Below are positions 1-7,318 of a DNA stretch of 64,000 nt, piece by piece; positions within the stretch are counted from its first letter, which is position 1, and every line of letters begins with the position of its first letter. The translations under genes and the position numbers were made by a program. This stretch comes from JBBSBY01 sp038250835 (GTDB taxonomy: Bacteria; Desulfobacterota; Desulfomonilia; Desulfomonilales; Desulfomonilaceae), in NCBI GenBank assembly GCA_038250835.1, contig JBBSBY010000001.1, positions 1 through 64,000 of the forward strand. The letters are read 5' to 3'. Under the pieces are notes generated by a model. The model was given only the letters and a program-made list of their open reading frames with translations. It searched no databases and had not been told where the DNA came from.

Positions 1-816
1 ATGAGAAAATATGCCGTGATTTTAGCCGCGGATCTTGCTTCCTCTCAGGATGTACTGGATGTAACCAAGAAGGTTGGTCACGTAGTTGATGGTATTAAAA
101 TAGGAGTGACGACTATTCTTGAAGCCGGCAAGTCCATTTTGTCGAAAACTCGCGATCTTATCGGTGATAAACCGCTGTTGATGGACCTTAAGATAGCGGA
201 TATAGGTTTTCTCAGCAAAACCGGCGCCTGGCAAGGAACAAACTCGAAAATAATTAAGGCCCTGGCCGGCGCCGGAGCTACCCACGTGACGGTTCACGGC
301 TTCCCCGGGCCGGGATCAATAGCTGAAGCAATATCTGCGGGTCGTGACTCCAATATTCAAGTCTTGCTGTTACCCCTAATGAGTCATGCGGGAGCGAGCT
401 TATTTTTCTCAAGCCCGGTGGCCGGTGTAGATATTCAAAACGAGGCGGCCGAGGCCGGAATAGAATCAACACTGCATACCAAGGCCAAGGATGTAACCGA
501 GGCTATAATTTCACTTGGCGAGGACTTGGGGGCGGCAGGCTATATTGGACCAGCGACAAGGCCTACGGATTTGATGCGTTATCGAATGCTGACATCCAAG
601 CCGATCTGGTGCCCCGGTTTTGGCCGACAGGACCGTCAAGGCAGAAATATGGAGGAGCAATTCAGAGCCTGGGCCGAAATTGTGGGCCCTGAATCGGCTG
701 CAATAGTTGGTTCAGCGATATTTCAAGCGGCTGACCCTGAAGCCGCGGCTCGAGAGATTTGCGAATATCGAGATCGAGTCGCTCAATCCGAAGGATCAGG
801 TGTGGGCGCTCTATAA
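1..816 (+). CDS. pyrF: Orotidine 5'-phosphate decarboxylase (archaeal-type PyrF)
   Basis: Decarboxylates OMP to UMP, the last step of de novo pyrimidine synthesis, in the cytosol. The 271-residue TIM-barrel protein carries the family's catalytic DxKxxDI signature at Asp62-Lys64-Asp67, an early Asp11 and Lys34 in the positions that contact the nucleotide, and a C-terminal PGFGRQDRQG phosphate-binding segment. The overall pattern (VTVHGFPG in the middle) is closer to archaeal than E. coli PyrF. The ATG is the first base of the window, so its ribosome-binding site cannot be seen and a start further upstream cannot be excluded. No other pyrimidine gene is nearby. Confidence 0.85.
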   Translation: MRKYAVILAADLASSQDVLDVTKKVGHVVDGIKIGVTTILEAGKSILSKTRDLIGDKPLLMDLKIADIGFLSKTGAWQGTNSKIIKALAGAGATHVTVHGFPGPGSIAEAISAGRDSNIQVLLLPLMSHAGASLFFSSPVAGVDIQNEAAEAGIESTLHTKAKDVTEAIISLGEDLGAAGYIGPATRPTDLMRYRMLTSKPIWCPGFGRQDRQGRNMEEQFRAWAEIVGPESAAIVGSAIFQAADPEAAAREICEYRDRVAQSEGSGVGAL

Positions 817-884
817 ACCTTTTCACTAGATTGGACGTAGGAGAGGAAAACCGGCTCAACATCTGTTATTTCGTCGCGCAAAGG

Positions 885-933
885 CATTAACCCCCTAAAT
901 CCCCCTTTTCAGGGGGACTTTAAATACCTTTGT
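885..933. repeat. C/G-rich palindromic intergenic repeat, copy 1
   Basis: The gap between pyrF and purD (817-1095) holds no gene but contains a C-rich stretch, CCCCCTAAATCCCCC, then TTTTC, then AGGGGGACTTTAAATA. The CCCCCT/AGGGGG arms can pair. A degenerate relative lies at 33895-33940. From memory, similar elements are scattered between genes in many Desulfobacterota genomes. It could act as a transcript end structure or be a decayed MITE. Confidence 0.5.
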
Positions 934-1095
934 GGCTGATTGTATAATTGGTTTTAGATAGAGTTTAATATAGTGCCGCGCATGAGCGGATTCGACGGAA
1001 CTGCACAACAAATGTACCCATTAGGGAAGCATTTCGATAACCACCATATCTAGCAGGAATGCTTTTCGATTTCCTCGTTTAACGTAAAATTGCCG

Positions 1096-2370
1096 TCATT
1101 TCAGCGCCTTTTTTCCTATATCTGATCGATATTGAGCTCCTTCCCAACTGATGCGGCTTACAGCCGCGTAAGCTTTTGAAATAGCGTTTTCGATCCCTGC
1201 CGCTTTGGCTGTTACTCCCAATACCCTGCCGCCGGCGGTAACGATTTCTCCATCTTTTTGAGCCGTGCCTGCGTGAAAAACCTTCACGTCTTCCATTTGC
1301 GCAGCATCTTGCAATCCGTGAATCGTCTTTCCTTTTTCGTAAGAGCCCGGATATCCTTTGGAAGCCAGGACAACGCATACAGCGTCTTCGTCAAGCCATT
1401 CCAGGGCAACATCGCGTAGACGGTTTTCGACTACGGCGATTAGAGCCGGCATGATGTCGCTTTTCATACGGTACAGTAACGGCTGAGTTTCAGGATCGCC
1501 TAAACGGACGTTGAACTCCAAGGTCTTTGCGACGCCGTTCTTTATCATGACCCCTGCGTATAAGAAGCCGGTATAGTGACATCCTTCCAACTCCATGGCC
1601 CTGACGGTGGGAATCATGATCCTATTCATTATGAAATCATGGATTTCAGGGGTAACTACAGGCGCAGGAGAATATGCGCCCATGCCTCCGGTGTTGGGGC
1701 CTTTGTCTCCATCGAAAATGGCTTTGTGGTCCTGAGAACCCGCCAAAGGCAAAACGGTTGTGCCGTCGGTAAAGGCTATGAAAGAAGCTTCTTCTCCTTC
1801 GAGACATTCCTCTATGACTACTTTGGCGCCGGCCTCGCCGAACGCTCTGTCCTTGATTATGAGATTTAGCGCTTGATGCGCTTCAGTTTGGTTTTGACAA
1901 ACCAGAACACCTTTGCCTGCCGCTAAACCGTCCGCCTTTAAAACAATCGGTCCGCTTATAGTTTGCAGGTGATTGAGGGCGGAGTCGTAATCGTCAAACA
2001 CTCGGAAATCCGCAGTTGGAATATCATATTTGTTCATTAAATCTTTGGAAAAGACTTTGCTTCCTTCAAGCATCGCCGCTTTACCGGAAGGCCCGAAAAT
2101 TTTGAGACCGGCGTTCACGAAAATGTCGCTGATGCCGTCGACCAAAGGGGCTTCGGGCCCGACGACCGTGAGATCCACCTTTTCCTTTTTTGCCAATTCC
2201 AGAAGAGCCGGTATGTCGTCGCTTGAAATGGGTACGTTCTTACATTTTGGTTCAAGAACGATACCGGGATTTCCAGGCGTCACAATCACCTGGTCGACCA
2301 GATCCGATTGGGCGATTTTCCAAGCCAACGTATGTTCACGCCCGCCTGATCCGACTATCAAGACTTTCAT
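1096..2370 (-). CDS. purD: Phosphoribosylamine-glycine ligase (GAR synthetase)
   Basis: Joins 5-phosphoribosylamine and glycine with ATP hydrolysis, the second step of purine synthesis. The 424-residue length is normal. It opens with MKVLIVGSGGREH, has the ATP-grasp loop VLKADGLAAGKGV, and carries the metal-binding EFNVRLGDPETQ motif. I chose the ATG at 2370 because it matches the family N-terminus and has AGGAG nine bases upstream; the open frame extends 11 codons further. It starts 2 nt after the stop of the anchored nuclease-like gene, so the two are probably co-transcribed. No other pur genes are in the window. Confidence 0.95.
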   Translation of the reverse strand: MKVLIVGSGGREHTLAWKIAQSDLVDQVIVTPGNPGIVLEPKCKNVPISSDDIPALLELAKKEKVDLTVVGPEAPLVDGISDIFVNAGLKIFGPSGKAAMLEGSKVFSKDLMNKYDIPTADFRVFDDYDSALNHLQTISGPIVLKADGLAAGKGVLVCQNQTEAHQALNLIIKDRAFGEAGAKVVIEECLEGEEASFIAFTDGTTVLPLAGSQDHKAIFDGDKGPNTGGMGAYSPAPVVTPEIHDFIMNRIMIPTVRAMELEGCHYTGFLYAGVMIKNGVAKTLEFNVRLGDPETQPLLYRMKSDIMPALIAVVENRLRDVALEWLDEDAVCVVLASKGYPGSYEKGKTIHGLQDAAQMEDVKVFHAGTAQKDGEIVTAGGRVLGVTAKAAGIENAISKAYAAVSRISWEGAQYRSDIGKKALK

Positions 2371-2372
2371 AC

Positions 2373-2864
2373 TTACTTCGCTCCTGAATCGGATTGGCGC
2401 CACATTCCTCTTTTTTCGCGGCGAGCTTCCTGTTCCAGTTCAATGTAAGGTCTAACATCAAAAGCGGATTCAGTCCGGTCCACCTCAGCCAGACCTTGCC
2501 TCACCATTCTAGCCACTATATCCTCACCGTCATGATAGACAAAACCAAGTTTTTGTCCTGGTCCTAAGTCTTTCAGGGGCTTAATGCGCACCCATTTATT
2601 TTCAAGACTTTTGCTTAAATAATCTTTTACGGCAGAGACTTGTGAGCTGGGATTGTTAAGTCCGATTAGTTGAAAATTAAGTGTTTTGCCGCTGCCTTTA
2701 ATAGTGAGCGTCTTCTCATCGACAACCTGGGTAACTTTCCACAAAGCTTCTCCGCCTTCAGTAGGCGGTCTTGACGCAAAATACAGCCAGGCAATTATCA
2801 GCAGTAATACTACTCCAAGGCCGGCCCATAGTTTCCATTCCTGCTGTAATTTTAATTTTGCCAT
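2373..2864 (-). CDS. Membrane-anchored, degenerate staphylococcal-nuclease-like protein
   Basis: A 163-residue protein with a short basic start, one membrane segment at about residues 12-30, then an SNase (thermonuclease) fold exposed outside the inner membrane. The C-terminal part keeps the family pattern (FDVRPYIELEQEARREKRGMW region). The catalytic N-terminal part does not: the usual DGDT is DEKT, and the GIDAPE-like segment is GLNNPS, so the catalytic acid is missing. Nuclease activity is therefore doubtful, and a binding role is possible. The start at 2864 is set by AAGGAGAG seven bases upstream. purD begins 2 nt after its stop. Confidence 0.7.
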   Translation of the reverse strand: MAKLKLQQEWKLWAGLGVVLLLIIAWLYFASRPPTEGGEALWKVTQVVDEKTLTIKGSGKTLNFQLIGLNNPSSQVSAVKDYLSKSLENKWVRIKPLKDLGPGQKLGFVYHDGEDIVARMVRQGLAEVDRTESAFDVRPYIELEQEARREKRGMWRQSDSGAK

Positions 2865-3049
2865 TAACTCTCCTTGCAACAACTAATGGTATCCGAGGAC
2901 GAAAAGTACATAATGTGAAGCGCAGCGCATACCACGGCTACTCATGTTTGCGCTTCCCAAAAATTAGGAACAAATTTTCTGCAACTGATCCGTGAATGGA
3001 TTAGCGGAATATTTGGACGAGCAATATCCGTTTTACTGTGAGCTCCGGT

Positions 3050-3250
3050 TTACACCACCAGACTGAAAAGTTTCGCCGATTCAGCCTCGAACACCTCATC
3101 GGCCTTTGCGGAATCCGGACCAATATACTTATGTATTAACTTACCGTCACTTGAAGCTCTCAATATCACGGCAAAGTCGTCTCCTTCCAAATGGACTAAT
3201 TTAACGAATACGCCGTTAGTCGCATCAGTTTGTTTTATAATTCTGAACAT
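3050..3250 (-). CDS. Small hypothetical protein
   Basis: A 66-residue acidic protein with an alternating hydrophobic pattern in the middle (DDFAVILRAS) that suggests a small beta-sheet domain. I recognise no family. The frame is free of rare features, but no convincing ribosome-binding site precedes the ATG, so reality as a gene is likely rather than certain. It stands alone, divergent from the ATPase gene at 3410. Confidence 0.45.
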   Translation of the reverse strand: MFRIIKQTDATNGVFVKLVHLEGDDFAVILRASSDGKLIHKYIGPDSAKADEVFEAESAKLFSLVV

Positions 3251-3409
3251 TGCTGTAATATATCATAGCCGATGGTGATTATTCCAAGATTTATTGGGGC
3301 CGGCGGTTCCTGATTTTTCAGAGTATACTAAAGACTGAATGAATCGGGTAAAGTTGGCTTTTCGCTCCTTGCGATAACCACGTCGGCTATTAATACGGAT
3401 TGGTTTGTT

Positions 3410-4135
3410 ATGGAGACTAATGATTTAATAATTGAAACCCGAGATCTGGGTAAAGACTACTTTGACGGCGATAACGTCATTCACGCTCTCAAAAATGTAA
3501 ACGTGAAAATATACAGGGGTGAGATTGTCGCCATAATGGGACCCTCAGGCTCAGGCAAATCCACATTACTTTACGTGCTGGGATTATTGCATCCTCCGAC
3601 CACCGGCTCTTACTTGTTCAAAGGTCAAAATATACTGGAGTTTACCAGAGAAGAACAGGCGCATTTCAGGAATAGTGAGCTGGGATTTGTTTTTCAAAGT
3701 TGTGATCTCTTAGCTAATTCGACGGTCTTCGAAAATCTCGAACTTCCGCTGATTTATGCGGAATCCGACAAAGGCGCCAGGCGAAAACGAATTCTTGAGG
3801 CGCTTGATCGCGTCGGACTGTCCCACAGAGTAGACCACTGGTCGAACAGATTATCCGGAGGGGAAAGACAACGCGCCGCGATAGCAAGAGCGCTGGTGAA
3901 TAATCCGTCCTTGATTTTGGGCGATGAACCCACGGGCCAGTTGGATCAAACAAATACCGATATCGTGATCAGCCAACTTCAAGAGATAGCAAGGCAAGGA
4001 TTCACTGTTGTTTTAGTTACCCACGAAGACGAAATCGGCCATGCCTGTGACAGAATTATTCGCATCCGTGACGGAGAAGTAGTAGCCACCGGATTTGATG
4101 CGGAAGATGCGGAGATAAGCATCCCATATCCATAA
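3410..4135 (+). CDS. Orphan ABC transporter ATPase, MacB/LolD class
   Basis: A 241-residue nucleotide-binding subunit. Walker A is GPSGSGKST, the Q-loop is FVFQSCDLL, the signature is LSGGERQR, Walker B plus the catalytic Glu is LILGDEPTG, and the switch His is in VLVTHE. The GLLHPPTTGSYLFKG and ENLELPL segments are typical of the MacB/LolD/FtsE group, which powers FtsX-like permeases acting on periplasmic substrates. No permease lies next to it: the flanking gene is convergent. The FtsX/MacB-type permease at 48272 lacks its own ATPase and is a possible but unproven partner. There is no strong Shine-Dalgarno before the ATG. Confidence 0.85.
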   Translation: METNDLIIETRDLGKDYFDGDNVIHALKNVNVKIYRGEIVAIMGPSGSGKSTLLYVLGLLHPPTTGSYLFKGQNILEFTREEQAHFRNSELGFVFQSCDLLANSTVFENLELPLIYAESDKGARRKRILEALDRVGLSHRVDHWSNRLSGGERQRAAIARALVNNPSLILGDEPTGQLDQTNTDIVISQLQEIARQGFTVVLVTHEDEIGHACDRIIRIRDGEVVATGFDAEDAEISIPYP

Positions 4136-4182
4136 ATTGGAATTTAGTTCTAAGGGAATAGTCTCAAATTTAAGATCAGTGA

Positions 4183-4722
4183 TCAGCACCCGCGGAACAT
4201 ATAGTCAAAGGTTTCCAACAAATTTTGGAGTCGCTCAAGATCCTGTTCCGTTATGCTCGTGATCTCGAAACCGGCCTCAGCTTCGCTTGTTTCCGTGTTT
4301 TCAAGCACCCACCGGCACCGTGCATCCAGAGTGAATTGATCCAATTGAAAAAATTCGTCAGCCAGGACCCGGAGCTTGTAGCGTTTATCCGGAATGACGG
4401 CCAAACCTTTTGTCCCAAGGCCTTTCGAAGTCAGATTGATCACGACGCCCGAATTGGGGGGTTCATCAACCGTTTCAATCCGTAAAGGAACAAATATTTC
4501 TTTGCGTTCTATTTTACGGATAACCGTAGCCGTTTCAGGGGGTACAATCTTGAGTCTGCCGAAAACCTTGGAGCGTTCTAAGAGATTTGCTTCAACTAAT
4601 TTTATGAACACGCTCTCAAGACCCTTCACAGTTAGGTTGTATGCCTCCATAAGTTCTTGATTCGTCATACTCGCGTTGATACTCGATATAATGTCCTTGG
4701 CTACAATTTTCCGTTTCGACAT
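4183..4722 (-). CDS. PilZ-domain protein with N-terminal helical module
   Basis: A 179-residue cytosolic protein. Residues about 7-50 form a helical module (MTNQELMEAYNLTVKGLESV) that also starts the zinc-ribbon protein at 14831. Residues about 70-175 look like a PilZ domain, the cyclic-di-GMP receptor fold: an RKIERKE basic patch, the NLTSKGLGTKGL turn in place of the usual D/NxSxxG, and a final helix. The canonical RxxxR and DxSxxG pair are only partly matched, so c-di-GMP binding is uncertain. GGGGGAA precedes the ATG. The gene converges on the ATPase gene at 3410. Confidence 0.6.
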   Translation of the reverse strand: MSKRKIVAKDIISSINASMTNQELMEAYNLTVKGLESVFIKLVEANLLERSKVFGRLKIVPPETATVIRKIERKEIFVPLRIETVDEPPNSGVVINLTSKGLGTKGLAVIPDKRYKLRVLADEFFQLDQFTLDARCRWVLENTETSEAEAGFEITSITEQDLERLQNLLETFDYMFRGC

Positions 4723-5140
4723 CGCTATTCCCCCGAACTATTCAATTTTGGTTCACGTTTTAAGTTTAGTTTCATTGAGCAATTCATTTCATATTAAGAC
4801 CGGGCCGCTCTCAGGGCCCATAAAAGTAACATCCGCGCCTAATCCCAAAGTAAATGATCCGATTTCATCCATATTTTGGCGACATTCTGTTTTACCATTC
4901 TTTTCTTAATCATCTCCAGGCATGAAGAGGATTTAGAACAAAATGGAAATGTGACGAATTCTTAATGAAGCGGGATGAGATTTATTAAAAAGGACTCGTT
5001 GAGTCGCTATCCCTTCAAATGCCGAGTCATGCATCCTGAAAAATCTCAATTTATAAATTGGGAACTCGCTTTTTTCCGCTAAAGAATCTATTATTGAATA
5101 ACTTAGCCCTATTATTTCATGATCGAGAAGGAAGATCCAC
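4723..5140. other. Intergenic region between PilZ gene and S41 homologue
   Basis: This 418-base AT-rich gap has no supportable gene. It must hold the divergent start signals for both neighbours. The only clear structure is the palindrome at 5047-5060, plus a short GACTC-GTT-GAGTC inverted repeat near 4992-5004. Confidence 0.5.
5047..5060. promoter_or_regulatory. Perfect 14-bp palindrome, possible operator
   Basis: CAATTTATAAATTG is a perfect palindrome lying 80 bases before the GTG of the S41 homologue, with partial extension to 18 bp (CTC...GGG). A dimeric repressor could bind here, but AT-rich palindromes also arise by chance. Confidence 0.25.
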
Positions 5141-6367
5141 GTGGGTTTCAGAAAACAATTAACAGTCGTAATTTATACTTCAACGCTAGTTTTGTTGTTG
5201 GCTACTCCCCAACCCGCTTCGTGCGCATCTCCATCTCACGAGGAACGTTTCTTAAATCGAATAATTAAAATTGTCAAAACTAATTACGTTCGCGAGGTAA
5301 ACGAATCCGAGCTTATTCAAAACGCAGTGGAAGGTTTAGTAAAATCGGTTGATCCTTACGCCGCGTACCTGACTCCGAAGATGCTGCCCGAATATAAGCT
5401 CAGGACGGCTCAACCTTTCGGCCCTTTGGGTTTGGCTCTTAGTATGGATGAAGGTATTCTGACCGTGGTGGCGGTCGCCGATGATTCTCCAGCTTATGAA
5501 GCGGGTATAGAATCGAAAGACAAAATTGTTAAATTAGACGATCAAATGACCAAGGGATTCACTGTTATGGAAGCCTGGAAAAAACTTGACGGACCTGCCG
5601 ACTCCCAAATCTCTCTGACGCTGGTTAAGAACAAAACTCATAAAATAAAGACCGTAAAGGTGAAGCGGCATCTATATTCATTGGTTCCGTTACGCGTTAA
5701 AGACCTTGGAAACGGTTATCTATATGTTAGAATTTCCGATTTCCAGGAAACCACTGAGGCCGCTCTGAAAAGAGCTTTGAAAACAGCGGATGAAAACAAT
5801 CAGCTTCAAGGAATAATTCTTGATCTGCGCGATAATCCTGGAGGACTACTCGACAGATGTTTAAAGATAGTTAGCCTATTTACCGATAAAGGACCCGCCT
5901 GTTACGCGGAACGTCGCGCGTCTAAAAAGGAAGATCTCACTGCGCCCAAAAACAGTTCGCATTTTGGGACCGATATGGCGGTTCTGATTAATGAAGGCAC
6001 CGCCGGCGGGGCGGAGGTAATTGCGGGCGCTTTGCAGGATCATGATCGAGCTTTAATATTTGGAGATCAGTCTTTCGGAAACGCCTCTATTCAAAAATTC
6101 ATTCCTCTGAGCAACGGCGCCGCTATAAGTTTGACAACGGCTTACCTACACACACCCAAAGGAAAAAACATATTTAAAAATGGGATTACTCCGGATTTGC
6201 CACACAAAAACTCTGACGGGGAGGTATTGCAGATTTCCGAGCCAAACGCAAAGGACGAGGAAAAATTTAAACGCGGCTATCCTGATAAAGATCCGCTGGT
6301 GGGTATGGCTCTGAAATGGTTGAAGTCCGGCAAACGTGTGGCGGATTCGAGAAATGTAAAAGAATGA
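5141..6367 (+). CDS. S41 C-terminal-processing peptidase homologue, probably inactive
   Basis: A 408-residue exported protein: signal peptide at about 1-29 (ends PASCAS), a PDZ domain at about 93-165, and an S41 peptidase domain at about 185-350. The fold motifs ILDLRDNPGG and VLINEG are intact. In active CtpA/Prc proteins the serine of SASASE and a lysine 25 residues later (FGKG) form the catalytic dyad. Here the serine position is Gly289 (TAGGAE) and the lysine position is Asn314 (FGNAS); I checked both codons in the DNA. It is likely a pseudoenzyme that binds protein tails or partners through its PDZ. The GTG start has AAGGAAG six to seven bases upstream. Confidence 0.8.
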   Translation: MGFRKQLTVVIYTSTLVLLLATPQPASCASPSHEERFLNRIIKIVKTNYVREVNESELIQNAVEGLVKSVDPYAAYLTPKMLPEYKLRTAQPFGPLGLALSMDEGILTVVAVADDSPAYEAGIESKDKIVKLDDQMTKGFTVMEAWKKLDGPADSQISLTLVKNKTHKIKTVKVKRHLYSLVPLRVKDLGNGYLYVRISDFQETTEAALKRALKTADENNQLQGIILDLRDNPGGLLDRCLKIVSLFTDKGPACYAERRASKKEDLTAPKNSSHFGTDMAVLINEGTAGGAEVIAGALQDHDRALIFGDQSFGNASIQKFIPLSNGAAISLTTAYLHTPKGKNIFKNGITPDLPHKNSDGEVLQISEPNAKDEEKFKRGYPDKDPLVGMALKWLKSGKRVADSRNVKE

Positions 6368-6408
6368 GTCGGTCCTCTTTATTATCCAAACCTTTGGGAC
6401 CTTTAAAA

Positions 6409-6795
6409 TCAAAGCTGTTCCACTATCTCTTCCGCTTTAATAACCAGAGCGCCTCTGGCCCATGCAAACTTTTTCTTTGCCAATTCAGCGAATTCTCCGG
6501 AGGTCTGAAGCTCTCCGGTTCCTCGGATTAGACAGCCCTTCCCCGGTCCGTTTGTCCCTTTGACGTTTCGGGCGGCGGCCAACACTTCTATCCTGCTGTT
6601 TTTGACAAGATTTTCTTCCGTCTTGTGATAATATCCAGCCGGCACGAGAATGATCTCATCATCTTTTATGCCCATTGTCTTAATGTATGCGCCCCAGGCG
6701 CCGACGAGATGAATTCCGTCGGGTCCCGTTGTTGCAATGGCGACCCATTGCGCATTGTCGAAAACTTCTCTACAAACACCTTTAATTTTTGCCAT
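6409..6795 (-). CDS. Pyridoxamine 5'-phosphate oxidase-like flavin-binding protein
   Basis: A 128-residue single-domain split-barrel protein. The N-terminus (AQWVAIATTGPDGIHLVGAW) and the strand IEVLAAARNV match the PNPOx-like family, whose members bind FMN or F420 and reduce or sequester small molecules. The specific substrate cannot be told; true PdxH is about 200 residues, so this is not PdxH. The gene converges on the S41 homologue with a 41-base gap. Confidence 0.65.
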   Translation of the reverse strand: MAKIKGVCREVFDNAQWVAIATTGPDGIHLVGAWGAYIKTMGIKDDEIILVPAGYYHKTEENLVKNSRIEVLAAARNVKGTNGPGKGCLIRGTGELQTSGEFAELAKKKFAWARGALVIKAEEIVEQL

Positions 6796-6991
6796 AGCTC
6801 GCCTCCTCGCGCATTTCTGTTACTTTCTACCGGCCTATTCGGCGTAAAAGCTACCGTTCCGCATAAGGTATGTCACGTGGACGCCGGCATCAATACAAGT
6901 ACGTCTTTGCGGCAAGTGGAAAATCAGAAGGAGTGGCGTTGGGTGAGGCGAATTAGAATCGACAATATTATTATCGCAAAATATAAAAGAG

Positions 6992-7318
6992 TTACTCGTC
7001 CAAACTTTTAATTTCTTCCAGCTTATGAATAGCTTCGTTTACGACGGTATACAGTTGGGAATCGATTGTCGCGCTAGGATTGAGAGGTAATTTTTTTCGC
7101 AGGATAGCCTCTGCAACCGCTTCTATAGATTCCCTGTCCAAATCTGGGATGTCCAATTTTAATATGAGCTCTTTCTCGATTCCGACAGGTTTCTTGATGT
7201 AGATTACTGCGCCCGGTTCGGCGCCCGGCACAATCGAACCGAAAACAGTTTCAGCCCACTCTATTGTTGTCTTTTGACCTCTGGATGTTGCGGTCCTTCT
7301 GTAGAAGTTTATTCCCAT
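6992..7318 (-). CDS. Hypothetical protein coupled to the response regulator
   Basis: A 108-residue soluble protein of unknown family. It has a basic N-terminus (MGINFYRRTATSRGQK), a central beta-rich stretch, and an acidic helical C-terminus. Its ATG lies inside the last codons of the upstream sigma-54 regulator gene (10-nt overlap), so the two are translated together. This suggests a related role, for example as a partner or output of the regulator, but no function can be assigned. Confidence 0.6.
   Translation of the reverse strand: MGINFYRRTATSRGQKTTIEWAETVFGSIVPGAEPGAVIYIKKPVGIEKELILKLDIPDLDRESIEAVAEAILRKKLPLNPSATIDSQLYTVVNEAIHKLEEIKSLDE

Noticed and set aside
2030..2455. Plus-strand 141-codon frame
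   Set aside because: Antisense to purD, whose motifs are unmistakable.
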